DNA of 64,000 bases from the NCBI GenBank assembly GCA_025454815.1, contig JALONR010000002.1:25417-89416 (forward strand). Reading direction: 5' to 3'. The position numbers were made by a program, and so were the translations under genes. Below are positions 8,741 through 18,365 of this stretch, in pieces (position 1 is the stretch's first letter; each line of letters begins with the position of its first letter). Source of the stretch: Bacteroidales bacterium. GTDB taxonomy: Bacteria; Bacteroidota; Bacteroidia; Bacteroidales; VadinHA17. The notes beneath the pieces are model-generated. The model was not told the origin of the DNA. It did no database searches and saw nothing but the letters and a program-made list of their open reading frames with translations.

Positions 8741-10291
8741 ATGAAACTCTTAGAAAATGCTGCCGGCCGAATGGTGCCGGATGAGATAAACGGTAAAGAG
8801 GCCGTCCCTTTCAAGGGTGTTGGCAAACATCGCCCCACCGGCAGGAAATATGCTCCCCCTATTGCAACATGCATTGATTACCCTGAGGATAACAACAAGG
8901 TGGTTGGTTCCCTGAAGGAAGCACTGGTACGTTGCGGACTAAAAGACGGCATGACAGTCTCAACCCATCACCACCTTCGCGACGGAGACCTGGTAAGCAA
9001 CCAGATCTTTGCCATAGCCTCGGAGATGGGCGTAAAAGACCTGGTATGGCTCCCCTCTGCCTCTTTCCCGTGCAATGATCCTGTTATTCAATACCTGGAG
9101 GACGGCACCGTCAACCGGATTGAAGGGAGCATGAACGGCCCCCTGGGAATGTTTGTTTCGGAAGGCAGGATGAAGGGAATGGCGGTACTTCGTTCACACG
9201 GGGGCCGCGTACAGGCCATCCAGGATGGCGACGTAAAAATAGACATTGCAGTGCTGGCGGCACCTGCATCAGATTCATTCGGCAACGCAAGGGGAACAGG
9301 CGGTCCCTCAGCCACAGGGGTGATAGGGTATGCAAAACCGGATTACCTCTATGCAGACAAGGTCATAGTTGTTACCGACAACCTCGTTGACCTGCCATGC
9401 TTCCCGATGGAGGTTGAAGGTAATTACGTTGATTATGTAGTCGTCGTTGACAAGATCGGCATCCCGGAAAAAATCGTCTCCGGAACCACCCAGATAACCA
9501 AAAGCCCCGACAGACTACTGATAGCCGAACTGACCGCGTTGTTCCTTGAGAAGTCAGGGCTGCTGCGCAACGGCGCAACAATGCAGGCAGGAGCAGGGGG
9601 GACCAGCCTGGCAATAGCTGTCTTTGTGCACCAGATGCTGAAAAAGAAGGGCTGGAAACTGAGCTTCGGATTCGGCGGAAGCACCAGGTATATGGTTGAA
9701 ATGCTTGAAGAGGGCCAGATGGGATATATACTTGATGCCCAGGCTTTTGACCTTGATTCAGTGAAGTCTATTGAGAAAAACCTGAACCACATACCTTACC
9801 CGGTCTTCAACGCATATAATTACCACTCAAAGGGCAACCTGACCACTATGATGGACATAATGATCCTGGGTGCTACCGAGATTGATACAGGTTTTAACGG
9901 AAATGTGGTGACCCACTCTGACGGACTGCTTCTTCACGGAATAGGAGGGTGGCAGAACTGCCTCCACGCCCGCAACGTGATAATTCCTGTCCCCCTCTTC
10001 CGCGACAGGATTCCGGTCATTGTTGACCGTGTGACCACACTGTGCGGACCTGGCGAACTAATAGACGTTATAATCACCGAGAGGGGTATAGCCATCAACC
10101 CGGGCCGGCAGGATCTCATTGACTCCGTGCGTGGCAAGGGGCTGCCGCTGGTAACAATCGGGGAACTCAGGGAGACAGCTGAAAAAATATGCGGCAAGCC
10201 TGAAAAGGCAGCCTTTGACGAAAGGGTGGTGGCTGCCATCAAATGGGTTGACGGAACAGTAATTGATGCCGTACGTAAAGTCCGGAAATAA
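8741..10291 (+). CDS. citF: Citrate lyase alpha subunit (citrate CoA-transferase)
   Basis: 516 aa CitF-like sequence; GATMQAGAGGTSLAIAVFV, SFGFGGSTRYMVEML. Confidence 0.92.
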   Translation: MKLLENAAGRMVPDEINGKEAVPFKGVGKHRPTGRKYAPPIATCIDYPEDNNKVVGSLKEALVRCGLKDGMTVSTHHHLRDGDLVSNQIFAIASEMGVKDLVWLPSASFPCNDPVIQYLEDGTVNRIEGSMNGPLGMFVSEGRMKGMAVLRSHGGRVQAIQDGDVKIDIAVLAAPASDSFGNARGTGGPSATGVIGYAKPDYLYADKVIVVTDNLVDLPCFPMEVEGNYVDYVVVVDKIGIPEKIVSGTTQITKSPDRLLIAELTALFLEKSGLLRNGATMQAGAGGTSLAIAVFVHQMLKKKGWKLSFGFGGSTRYMVEMLEEGQMGYILDAQAFDLDSVKSIEKNLNHIPYPVFNAYNYHSKGNLTTMMDIMILGATEIDTGFNGNVVTHSDGLLLHGIGGWQNCLHARNVIIPVPLFRDRIPVIVDRVTTLCGPGELIDVIITERGIAINPGRQDLIDSVRGKGLPLVTIGELRETAEKICGKPEKAAFDERVVAAIKWVDGTVIDAVRKVRK

Positions 10292-10306
10292 TAAATCCAG
10301 ATCAAG

Positions 10307-10468
10307 ATGAAAAGATACAGATGCCCGGTATGCGGTTATATCTATGACCCGGCAAACGGCGACCCGCATCATGATGTTGAACCGGGAACGGCCTTCGAGG
10401 ATCTTCCTCCGGGATGGGCATGCCCGGTATGCGGCGCCCCGGCGGATGAGTTCGAGGAGTATAGCTGA
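10307..10468 (+). CDS. Rubredoxin
   Basis: 53 aa [53 protein letters not shown]; two CPxCG knuckles. Below the ORF track length cut-off. Confidence 0.95.
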   Translation: MKRYRCPVCGYIYDPANGDPHHDVEPGTAFEDLPPGWACPVCGAPADEFEEYS

Positions 10469-10601
10469 TATTGCCCTGCAAAACGCCCTGCACCCGTTGG
10501 GTGACACCCCGCCGGATAAGCCAGGGGATCACGACCGGTTTAAGTCCGTGACCGGCCTGACAGGCCGTAGAAACCTATGATGATATGCCGGGAGTACAGG
10601 G

Positions 10602-12068
10602 TCAGGACTCTTGTTCCGGAATATGCCTCAGAACGTCAGTCAGCAGATCCCAGAACATCTGTACGGTTTCAATCTCAATCCGCTCCTCCGGGGTATGGGC
10701 ACCCCTGATGGTGGGACCGAATGAAATCATGTCTATCCCCTTGTATTTCTCAAGTATAAGCCCGCATTCCAGTCCTGCATGAATCGCTTTTACCTGGGGC
10801 ACCCTGCCAAACAGCTTCCTGTATGAATCAATCATCAGCCGGAGAATGGCCGAGTTCATATTTGGCTGCCAGCCGGGATAGCCGTCTGAATGAGTCACCA
10901 CGGCACCTGCAAGGTCAAAACTTGTCTCGGCCTTCATGGCAGCATAGTACTTTGCCTCTTCCGACGAGCTCCTCTGTGTGGTGACAACATGAATCATATT
11001 GTCATCGGTAAGCCTCACCGTTGCAAGGTTGCTTGATGTCTCAACAAGATCAGGTATCTCCTTTGACCATCCCAGTACTCCGTGGGGTACAATGCTGAGG
11101 GCCCCGAGAAGGCGGTGCTGTGTTGCTGCATCAATTACCAGTTCTGGAGTATCTGCCGGTGTGGCTGATACCTTCAGATCAGGCTCCAGGGAACCGTATT
11201 CATCCCTGGCATGAGAGTGGTAAGCCGCAGTATCGGCAAGTATTGACTCCTCCAGGGAGGGATTGAATGTTACGGTTACAAATGCTTCTCTCGGTATGGC
11301 ATTTCTCAGGTTACCGCCGCTGAAATTGCTGATCCGGATACCATATTTCCTTTCAAGGTCCTGAAGCAGCCTGGAGATGATCTTTATGGAGTTGCCGTAT
11401 CCCTTGTGTATTTCATCTCCTGAGTGTCCCCCGTGAAGCCCGGTGACGGATATGTTCATAGCTTTATGGCCCGCAGTCACCTTTTCAGGGGTGTACGGCA
11501 GCATGGCCTGCGTATCTATCCCGCCGGCACAGCCAATGAAGAGTATCCCCTCATCTTCTGAATCAAGATTCAGCAGAATATTCCCCGTCAAGAAGTCCGG
11601 TTTGAGGTTTATGGCTCCCGTCATGCCCGATTCCTCGTCAACGGTGAAGAGGCATTCTATCCGTCCGCACAGCAGGTACGGATCGGTCAGCACGGCCATT
11701 TGCGCAGCAATTCCAATACCGTCGTCAGCCCCAAGGGTAGTGCCGCTGGCCATAACCCACTTCCCGTCAATAACCGGGATGATCGGGTCGGTGTCCCAGT
11801 TGTGCGGATGAGAAGCGTTTTTCTCACCTACCATGTCAAGGTGGCTTTGCAGTACTACAGTCTTTACCTTTTCTTTGCCGGGTGCTGCCTCCCTGATTAT
11901 CAGTATGTTTCCTATGCTGTCTTCCCTGGCCTCAAGATTGTGCTTACGGGCAAATTCGAGCAGGTAGGCCCTTATTTTTCCCTCATTTTTTGAAAGTCTG
12001 GGTATCCTGCAGATCTCCTCAAAATAACCCCACAGTTTCCTCGGCTTCATCTCCCCCAATTCGCCCAT
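10602..12068 (-). CDS. pepD: Aminoacyl-histidine dipeptidase (M20 family, PepD)
   Basis: LQSHLDMVGEKN, TLGADDGIGIA, TVDEESGMTGA, GLHGGHSGDEIHKG. Confidence 0.93.
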   Translation of the reverse strand: MGELGEMKPRKLWGYFEEICRIPRLSKNEGKIRAYLLEFARKHNLEAREDSIGNILIIREAAPGKEKVKTVVLQSHLDMVGEKNASHPHNWDTDPIIPVIDGKWVMASGTTLGADDGIGIAAQMAVLTDPYLLCGRIECLFTVDEESGMTGAINLKPDFLTGNILLNLDSEDEGILFIGCAGGIDTQAMLPYTPEKVTAGHKAMNISVTGLHGGHSGDEIHKGYGNSIKIISRLLQDLERKYGIRISNFSGGNLRNAIPREAFVTVTFNPSLEESILADTAAYHSHARDEYGSLEPDLKVSATPADTPELVIDAATQHRLLGALSIVPHGVLGWSKEIPDLVETSSNLATVRLTDDNMIHVVTTQRSSSEEAKYYAAMKAETSFDLAGAVVTHSDGYPGWQPNMNSAILRLMIDSYRKLFGRVPQVKAIHAGLECGLILEKYKGIDMISFGPTIRGAHTPEERIEIETVQMFWDLLTDVLRHIPEQES

Positions 12069-12222
12069 GATATAATTTATTATTCTGTTTCACATGTTAA
12101 GCGGCAAATATAGTTTTTTTCCTTTGGAACCTTTATGAATTTTACCTGCTGAAACTCTTTTTTTTAACACAAGAAAAACTATATTTTTACGGGAAACGAA
12201 AACACAGAAAACTAATAAGACT

Positions 12223-13419
12223 ATGGGTAAACGCACTATCGTGGCACTGCCGGGTGACGGTATCGGTGCCGTTGTTCTGAAAGAGGCTATCCGGGTTCTT
12301 GATGCAGCCGGGTTCGACGCTGATTATATTTATGGTGATATCGGATGGTATTTCTGGTGCAGCGAGGGGAATCCCCTGCCGCAACGAACCCTTGATCTCA
12401 TTGCTGAACATAAAATCGCCCTCTTCGGTGCAATCACTTCAAAACCGAAGGATGAAGCCGCTGCTGAGCTCTCACCGGCACTGCAAGGCAAGGGTTACAC
12501 ATACAGCAGCCCCATCGTGGGACTGAGACAGCACTTCGGGCTGGATATCTGCGTCCGGCCGTGTCGGAGCTACAAGGGAAACCCGCTGAACTTCATCCGC
12601 CGCGGCAGTGACGGAAACCCAGAAGAACCAATGGTCGACGTTGTAATATTCAGGCAGAACACGGAAGGCCTTTACGGCGGAGTGGAGTGGTCAAATCCTC
12701 CCCAGCAGGTTTATGATGCCCTCATGACCCATCCCAAGTTCAGGGAGAATTTCGGCTGGTGCCCGAAGGAGGAACTGGCGGTCTCAACCAGGATCTTTAC
12801 AAAGAAATATACCGAGCGCATCGTCCGTGCTGCTTTCAATCACGCCGTCAGATACGGTTATAAATCGGTTACCGTATGTGAAAAACCGAACGTTATCCGC
12901 GAAACATCCGGTCTCATGTGGAAAATAGCCAAGGAGATGCAGAAGAATGAGTTCCAGTCAATCCAGCTGTGGAATACCAATATCGATGCACAGATGATGT
13001 GGCTTACGAAAAACCCGGAGGATTATGGTGTAATAGTGGCAGGCAACATGTTCGGCGACATCGTCTCCGACGCATTTGCAGGCCTCATCGGAGGATTGGG
13101 ATTCGCATGCAGCGCTCAGTTTTCGGAAGAGGGGATCGGTGTCTTCGAACCCACCCACGGATCTGCTCCCAAATATGCTGACTACGAGGTCTCAATCGTT
13201 AATCCCGTTGCCATGATCGAGTCGGCCTGCATGATGCTTGATTATATTGATGAGAAGGCGACCGCCGCTAAAATACGAAGGGCAATAGCTGATGTCATTG
13301 AGGAAGGCAGGGTGAAGACCTATGACATGATGAAAATGACAGGTAAGCCTGAAGTGGTGAAAATGGGAGCCGCTTCAACCATCCAGATGACAGATGCCAT
13401 CATTGCACGCTTAAAATAA
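12223..13419 (+). CDS. Isocitrate/isopropylmalate dehydrogenase family protein
   Basis: ALPGDGIGAVVLKEA, DVVIFRQNTEGLYGGVEW, GNMFGDIVSDAFAGLIGGLG, FEPTHGSAPKYA. Confidence 0.88.
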   Translation: MGKRTIVALPGDGIGAVVLKEAIRVLDAAGFDADYIYGDIGWYFWCSEGNPLPQRTLDLIAEHKIALFGAITSKPKDEAAAELSPALQGKGYTYSSPIVGLRQHFGLDICVRPCRSYKGNPLNFIRRGSDGNPEEPMVDVVIFRQNTEGLYGGVEWSNPPQQVYDALMTHPKFRENFGWCPKEELAVSTRIFTKKYTERIVRAAFNHAVRYGYKSVTVCEKPNVIRETSGLMWKIAKEMQKNEFQSIQLWNTNIDAQMMWLTKNPEDYGVIVAGNMFGDIVSDAFAGLIGGLGFACSAQFSEEGIGVFEPTHGSAPKYADYEVSIVNPVAMIESACMMLDYIDEKATAAKIRRAIADVIEEGRVKTYDMMKMTGKPEVVKMGAASTIQMTDAIIARLK

Positions 13420-13425
13420 CATGCC

Positions 13426-13977
13426 ATGACCGAGGAAATTAAGAAATTATGGCCGGAACTTGAATGGATCACCGACCCTGAACTGAGGGAGAAAACCGCC
13501 CGTACATGGGAAACAGCCCTGGAAAGGAGCGTACTCACCGCGGATGACCTGAACCGGATACCTTTTACCCTGCTCTGCGGCCCTGACCTTAAGGTAACAT
13601 TCATGGACCATAAGAGGTGCGTGGTGCACGTGGCACGGGATGCGGGAATGAAGATGAATGAGTTCTTCCGCAATGACCTGCCGGTAAATATGGATGTCCT
13701 TATTGCCGGAGCCATACTTGCCGATGTGGGTAAAATGCTTGAATATGAGCTTGATGCAAATGGAAAGGCAGTCCAGGGAAAGTATGGCCAGTATCTCAGG
13801 CATCCATTCTCAGGCGTAAGCCTGGCTGAAGAATGCGGAGTACCCCCTGAGGTGTGTCATATCATTGCTGCACATGCACATGAGGGGGACCTCGTTAAAC
13901 GGACTACCGAGGCGTATATAGTCCATCATGCCGACTTCATGACATTCCTGCCGTTTAAAAGCAGACTGATCGTTTGA
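13426..13977 (+). CDS. HD domain-containing phosphohydrolase-like protein
   Basis: HKRCVVHVARDAG...AGAILADVGKMLEY...HPFSGVSLAEECGVPPEVCHIIAAHAHEG...VHHADFMTF; starts 6 bp after the dehydrogenase stop. Confidence 0.75.
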   Translation: MTEEIKKLWPELEWITDPELREKTARTWETALERSVLTADDLNRIPFTLLCGPDLKVTFMDHKRCVVHVARDAGMKMNEFFRNDLPVNMDVLIAGAILADVGKMLEYELDANGKAVQGKYGQYLRHPFSGVSLAEECGVPPEVCHIIAAHAHEGDLVKRTTEAYIVHHADFMTFLPFKSRLIV

Positions 13978-13990
13978 TCAGTCTGCTTTT
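13957..13990. terminator. Bidirectional intrinsic terminator containing both stop codons
   Basis: Perfect 15-bp inverted repeat AAAAGCAGACTGATC-gttt-GATCAGTCTGCTTTT, with A/T tracts on both arms, at the junction of convergent genes. Confidence 0.85.
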
Positions 13991-15813
13991 TTGTTTCCCT
14001 CCATCGCCTTCCTGACATTGGCATATCCCATCTTGTCCACCTTACGGTCATAGGTCATCAGGCCGTTGGTCTCGGTTTCAACATCCGTTGTCTGGGTATA
14101 TACCGAGGCGCTGAGCCCTTTCGTGGCAACCATCTCCCGAACCTGTGCGTAAAAGTCAGTGTATTTCTCCAGTAACGCCGTGGTATCTCCCATTTTTTCA
14201 TAACCCCAGTTCTTCTGTTCCCAGGTGTGTCCCTGTACCGGCAGGCCCAGTCCTCCGAACTCTCCCAGCACAACCGCCCTCTCTTTTTCAGGTTTTGGGG
14301 CAACAGGTTCAGGATAATGGTGGATATCCAGAACATGACCGGTTCCCCGGTCAGTCCAGCCTGAGGCGCTGTTGACAAGCCTGGTGGTATCGAGAGCCAT
14401 GACATACTCTGTCACTGCCGGCGTATTGTACTGGCCCCACCCTTCGTTATAGATAACCCACATGACGATTGACGGGTGATTGTACTTTGTTCCGATCATC
14501 CTGGTGAGTTCCTGCATGAAAATGGTTGAGTCGGCTGTGCTTTTGGTGATGTCGGGCCTGTCACCCCAGATGTAATCGTCGCCGCTGGGCATATCCTGCC
14601 AAACCAGCAATCCTATACGGTCAGTGTGGTAATAGAACCTCCTGTTCTCAACCTTGACATGCTTGCGCAACATGTTGAATCCCATTTTTTTCAACATCTC
14701 GAGGTCATACACCATGGCCTCATCGGATGGTGGCGTGTAGAGTCCGTCGGGCCAGAACCCCTGGTCAAGCGGACCGTTCTGCCATACGAACTCATTGTTC
14801 AGGAAAATACGCGTAAAGCCATCCTCCCCAACTCCCAGTGAGATCTTTCTCATCCCGGCAAAGGAGCTGACCACGTCAGCAACCTGGCCTCCGGTGATCA
14901 GCCTCGCCTTCAGGTCATAGAGGTATGGGTCATCCGGGCTCCACAGTCTTGCATCAGGCACAGGCAGTGTCACTGCAGTGCCGGTGAGTCCTGAAGCCAC
15001 AGCCACCGTCTGCCCATCAGCCATAATGGTAATCTCTGCAAGTGAGGGCGCCATATCCACCGGCGGGCATCCCCCCGGACCTCCCTGGCAACTTTCCTCG
15101 AGGACCGTCACGTGAAGCACTCCGTTGTCTATGTCAGGCACAACACGCAGGTCTCCTATCCAGGTTTTTCCGACTGGTTCGAGCCATACACTCTGCCAGA
15201 TTCCGCTGGTTGGTGTATACCATATTCCACCTGGTTTCATTACCTGCTTGCCCCTTGGCTGTCTCGCCCTGTCGGTAGGATCGGTTACCTTAACCACAAG
15301 TGAGTGCTTCTTTCTGTCGTCAAGAAAGTTGGTTATGTCACACCAGAATGGATCGTAACCGCCATGGTGGATTGCAGCCAGGTTATCATTAACCCACACG
15401 GAAGTCTCCCAGTCGGAGGCCTCAAAATTGATGATTATCTGGTTATCCTTCCACTGTTTTGGCAAAATGAACTCCCGCGAATACCAGATGGCCAGAGAGT
15501 CAGTTATCCTGGTCCTGACTCCGGAAAGTGCTGATTCAACAGGGTAGGGGACGAGTATTTTTCCCTGGGGTTCCGGGCGCTCCGCATCCCTGGGGCAAAT
15601 TGCATAATCCCACAGACCGTTCAGGTTCATCCATTCTTCCCTGGCGAGTGATGGCCGTGGATATTCCTGCCATGCCGTGGACGGATCAACTTTCTCTCCC
15701 CAAATGGTGATGAGAGGATTTTCAGCCGGCTTCCATTCAGGAGCCTTCTCCCTGGAACAATGGGTCATCACTCCGGCGGTGATGATGAGAACCGGAATAA
15801 GAAAACGTTTCAT
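13978..15813 (-). CDS. Glycoside hydrolase family 2 (beta-galactosidase/beta-glucuronidase-like) lipoprotein
   Basis: MKRFLIPVLIITAGVMTHC lipobox; VIYNEGWGQ acid/base motif and VVLGEFGGLG. Start moved from the track's 15912, which overlaps the upstream gene. Confidence 0.88.
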   Translation of the reverse strand: MKRFLIPVLIITAGVMTHCSREKAPEWKPAENPLITIWGEKVDPSTAWQEYPRPSLAREEWMNLNGLWDYAICPRDAERPEPQGKILVPYPVESALSGVRTRITDSLAIWYSREFILPKQWKDNQIIINFEASDWETSVWVNDNLAAIHHGGYDPFWCDITNFLDDRKKHSLVVKVTDPTDRARQPRGKQVMKPGGIWYTPTSGIWQSVWLEPVGKTWIGDLRVVPDIDNGVLHVTVLEESCQGGPGGCPPVDMAPSLAEITIMADGQTVAVASGLTGTAVTLPVPDARLWSPDDPYLYDLKARLITGGQVADVVSSFAGMRKISLGVGEDGFTRIFLNNEFVWQNGPLDQGFWPDGLYTPPSDEAMVYDLEMLKKMGFNMLRKHVKVENRRFYYHTDRIGLLVWQDMPSGDDYIWGDRPDITKSTADSTIFMQELTRMIGTKYNHPSIVMWVIYNEGWGQYNTPAVTEYVMALDTTRLVNSASGWTDRGTGHVLDIHHYPEPVAPKPEKERAVVLGEFGGLGLPVQGHTWEQKNWGYEKMGDTTALLEKYTDFYAQVREMVATKGLSASVYTQTTDVETETNGLMTYDRKVDKMGYANVRKAMEGNKKAD

Positions 15814-15833
15814 CTCTGGTTTGTTATTACGGG

Positions 15834-17747
15834 TCAGCCGAGCTTCATCTTCTCGACCTCTTCCATGTTGCGTTCGTTGTAAACTATCTTGCCCATCGGC
15901 GTATAGAGCCATTCGATCAGGTCAGTGTACCTTTCGGTTATCTTTCCCCTGACTATTTTCATGGTTGAATTCATCATCCCGTTTTCCTCATTGAAGCTCT
16001 CGTTGAGCACCCCGAGTGCAACCGGCAGCCAGCGATGCGGGAACATATGGCCGAACCTGCCGTTAATCCGGTACTCATTTACTTCATTCTCGATGAGATT
16101 CAGAACCGTACGCTTCCCTTCCTCTGTTGTGGCTGACATGTTGCGGTCTTCAAGGTAGAGTTTAAGAGCATGCTGGTTGGGAACTATAAGTGCTACCGTA
16201 TATGGCTTCTGATTATTGTACAGCATGCACTGATCGATAAACTTGCTCTGTTCGCTGATGGCTTCTTCAATGCCTTCAGGGCTGAATTTTTCACCGTCGT
16301 CAGCAATGAGGAGGCTCTTGAAGCGACCCAGCACATATAGGAATCCGTCATTGCTCATGTATCCCATATCACCGGTATAAAGCCAGCCGTCACGGATGGC
16401 ATCATTGGTGGCAGTCTCATTCCTCCAGTAGCCGTGCATCACGTTTCCGCCCCTGATGACAATCTCCCCCTTCTGCCCGACCGGCACTTCATTACCATCG
16501 TCATCGCATATCTTCAGGTCCATATTGCTCACCAGGTAACCGGATGATCCGAGTTTATGCTTTTTGGAGGAGTTCGAGGAGATGATGGGTGATGCTTCTG
16601 AAAGTCCGTAACCCTGGAACATCGGTACACCGATGGCATAGAAGAAACGCTGCAGCTCAATATCAAGAAGTGCTCCTCCCCCTATGAAGAATTCAAGCTC
16701 CCCTCCAAAGGCTTCCCTTACCTTGCCGAACATGATCCTGTCAAAAAACCTGAGCAGAGGTTTCTTGATCTTTTGCAGACCCTGCCCCTTGTTGTATCCC
16801 TCCTTATTGTAGGAATAGGCCATCTTAAGCGCAAAGTTGAAGAGTGCCTCGGTCAGTCTGCCTTTTTCCTTAATACCCTTCTCTATATTCTTTCTGAAGT
16901 TCTTTGCCAGTGCAGGGACGCTCATCAGCAGGTTGGGTTTTATCTCCTTCATGCATATGGGGATGTTCCGGAGTGTCTCCATCGGGGTCTTGCCGACCTT
17001 TACCGAGGCAATGCTCGCACCCTTACCCATAAATGCGTAGATGCCTGCGGTGTGTGCAAAGGAGTGATCCCACGGCAGTATCAGAAGAGTCTTGTAGAAC
17101 TGTGGTATATCCATCAGGCTGTATGACTGATAAACATTGGTGACGTAATTGCCATGAGTAAGGATGATACCCTTCGGATCGGCGGTGGTGCCGGAAGTAT
17201 AGCAAATATTTGCGAAGTCGGATGGAGTTATGGAGGCAGTGAATTCCTCGAAGCTCTTCCTGTTGGACGGGTTCTCAAGCCACTCCCTGCCGATTTTCCT
17301 TACCTCGTTGAAATGGATCTGTTTTTCTGAATACTCCTCCCTCGGGTCCATGAAAATCACCTTCTCCAGCCCGGGACATCTGTCAATTACCTCCAGAATC
17401 TTCGGGGCCTGGGAGCTGGAGGTGATAACCATCTTTGACCCGGAGTGCACCAGGCGGAACCTGATCTCTTCGGGGTTCAGTTTGACTGAAAGGGGAACAT
17501 TTATCCCCCCTGTATACAGTATCCCCAGCTCACCTATCACCCAGCTGTTGCGACCGTCAGCCAGGATGCTGACACGGTCACCCTTTTTGATTCCCAGTTG
17601 CATGAGGCCGGCGCCGAACTCATGAACCTGACGCCTGGTCTCCTGGTAGGTGGTCCCTTCATACTTGTCCTGCAGCTTCTCCCACAGATATATATTGGAG
17701 GCATACTTTTCCACATTTTCTTCGAAAAACTGGATTAGTGACTTCAT
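15834..17747 (-). CDS. Long-chain fatty acid--CoA ligase (AMP-binding)
   Basis: YTSGTTADPKGIILTHGNYV; GYGLSEASPIIS; GWLYTGDMGYMSNDG. Confidence 0.92.
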   Translation of the reverse strand: MKSLIQFFEENVEKYASNIYLWEKLQDKYEGTTYQETRRQVHEFGAGLMQLGIKKGDRVSILADGRNSWVIGELGILYTGGINVPLSVKLNPEEIRFRLVHSGSKMVITSSSQAPKILEVIDRCPGLEKVIFMDPREEYSEKQIHFNEVRKIGREWLENPSNRKSFEEFTASITPSDFANICYTSGTTADPKGIILTHGNYVTNVYQSYSLMDIPQFYKTLLILPWDHSFAHTAGIYAFMGKGASIASVKVGKTPMETLRNIPICMKEIKPNLLMSVPALAKNFRKNIEKGIKEKGRLTEALFNFALKMAYSYNKEGYNKGQGLQKIKKPLLRFFDRIMFGKVREAFGGELEFFIGGGALLDIELQRFFYAIGVPMFQGYGLSEASPIISSNSSKKHKLGSSGYLVSNMDLKICDDDGNEVPVGQKGEIVIRGGNVMHGYWRNETATNDAIRDGWLYTGDMGYMSNDGFLYVLGRFKSLLIADDGEKFSPEGIEEAISEQSKFIDQCMLYNNQKPYTVALIVPNQHALKLYLEDRNMSATTEEGKRTVLNLIENEVNEYRINGRFGHMFPHRWLPVALGVLNESFNEENGMMNSTMKIVRGKITERYTDLIEWLYTPMGKIVYNERNMEEVEKMKLG

Positions 17748-17891
17748 CTCAAAATGGTTTTGGTGGTTTTAAAATTCGCAATCTAATATAGAAAAGAATT
17801 GGTTTGCAGTGGTATGTTTAAGGGATATTCATTGCATTTTTACTCATTATTCCATACCTTTATAATTCAAAATCGTGAAAAACTGTCGTTT

Positions 17892-18359
17892 ATGAAGAGA
17901 CTATCCCTCTTGTTCCTCGCAGCCGTGCTACTGCTCACACCATCATGTGATTTCATGAAGAGCATAAATCCCTTCGGAAAGAAGGCAAGGGAGGCTGAGG
18001 CGCTCAGGCAACAGCAGGAGGCATTCCGGATTGCCGATTCCATCCGTGTGGCCAATGAGAAGCAGGCAGAGGCTGAACGTGCGCGGCAGGCTGAACTTGC
18101 CATGGAGGCTGAAGAACAGACCAGGATGATGTCAGGGTATCATGTGATCGTCGGGAGTTTTCTTACTCCGGCATATGCAGATGCCTGGCTGGAGCATATC
18201 AGGGGCTTTGGTTATGATGCCCGGATAATTGAAATGAATGGTGGACGATGGCAGCTTGTGTCAGCCAGCTCATTCCCTGACCTGCACCAGGCATGGAATG
18301 CACTGGGCGGCATTGCCGAAAAGATTGACAGCGAAGCCTGGGTCTACAGGAATGATTAA
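17892..18359 (+). CDS. SPOR domain-containing lipoprotein
   Basis: MKRLSLLFLAAVLLLTPSC lipobox, charged linker, C-terminal YHVIVGSFLTPAYADAWLEHIRGFGYDARII SPOR-like. Start moved downstream from the track's 17799. Confidence 0.8.
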   Translation: MKRLSLLFLAAVLLLTPSCDFMKSINPFGKKAREAEALRQQQEAFRIADSIRVANEKQAEAERARQAELAMEAEEQTRMMSGYHVIVGSFLTPAYADAWLEHIRGFGYDARIIEMNGGRWQLVSASSFPDLHQAWNALGGIAEKIDSEAWVYRND

Positions 18360-18365
18360 TGCCGC

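Noticed and set aside
10058-10580. ORFs 10058..10507 (-), 10302..10532 (-) and 10344..10580 (+)
   Set aside because: They overlap citF and the clear rubredoxin gene at 10307..10468 in other frames and have no recognisable domains.
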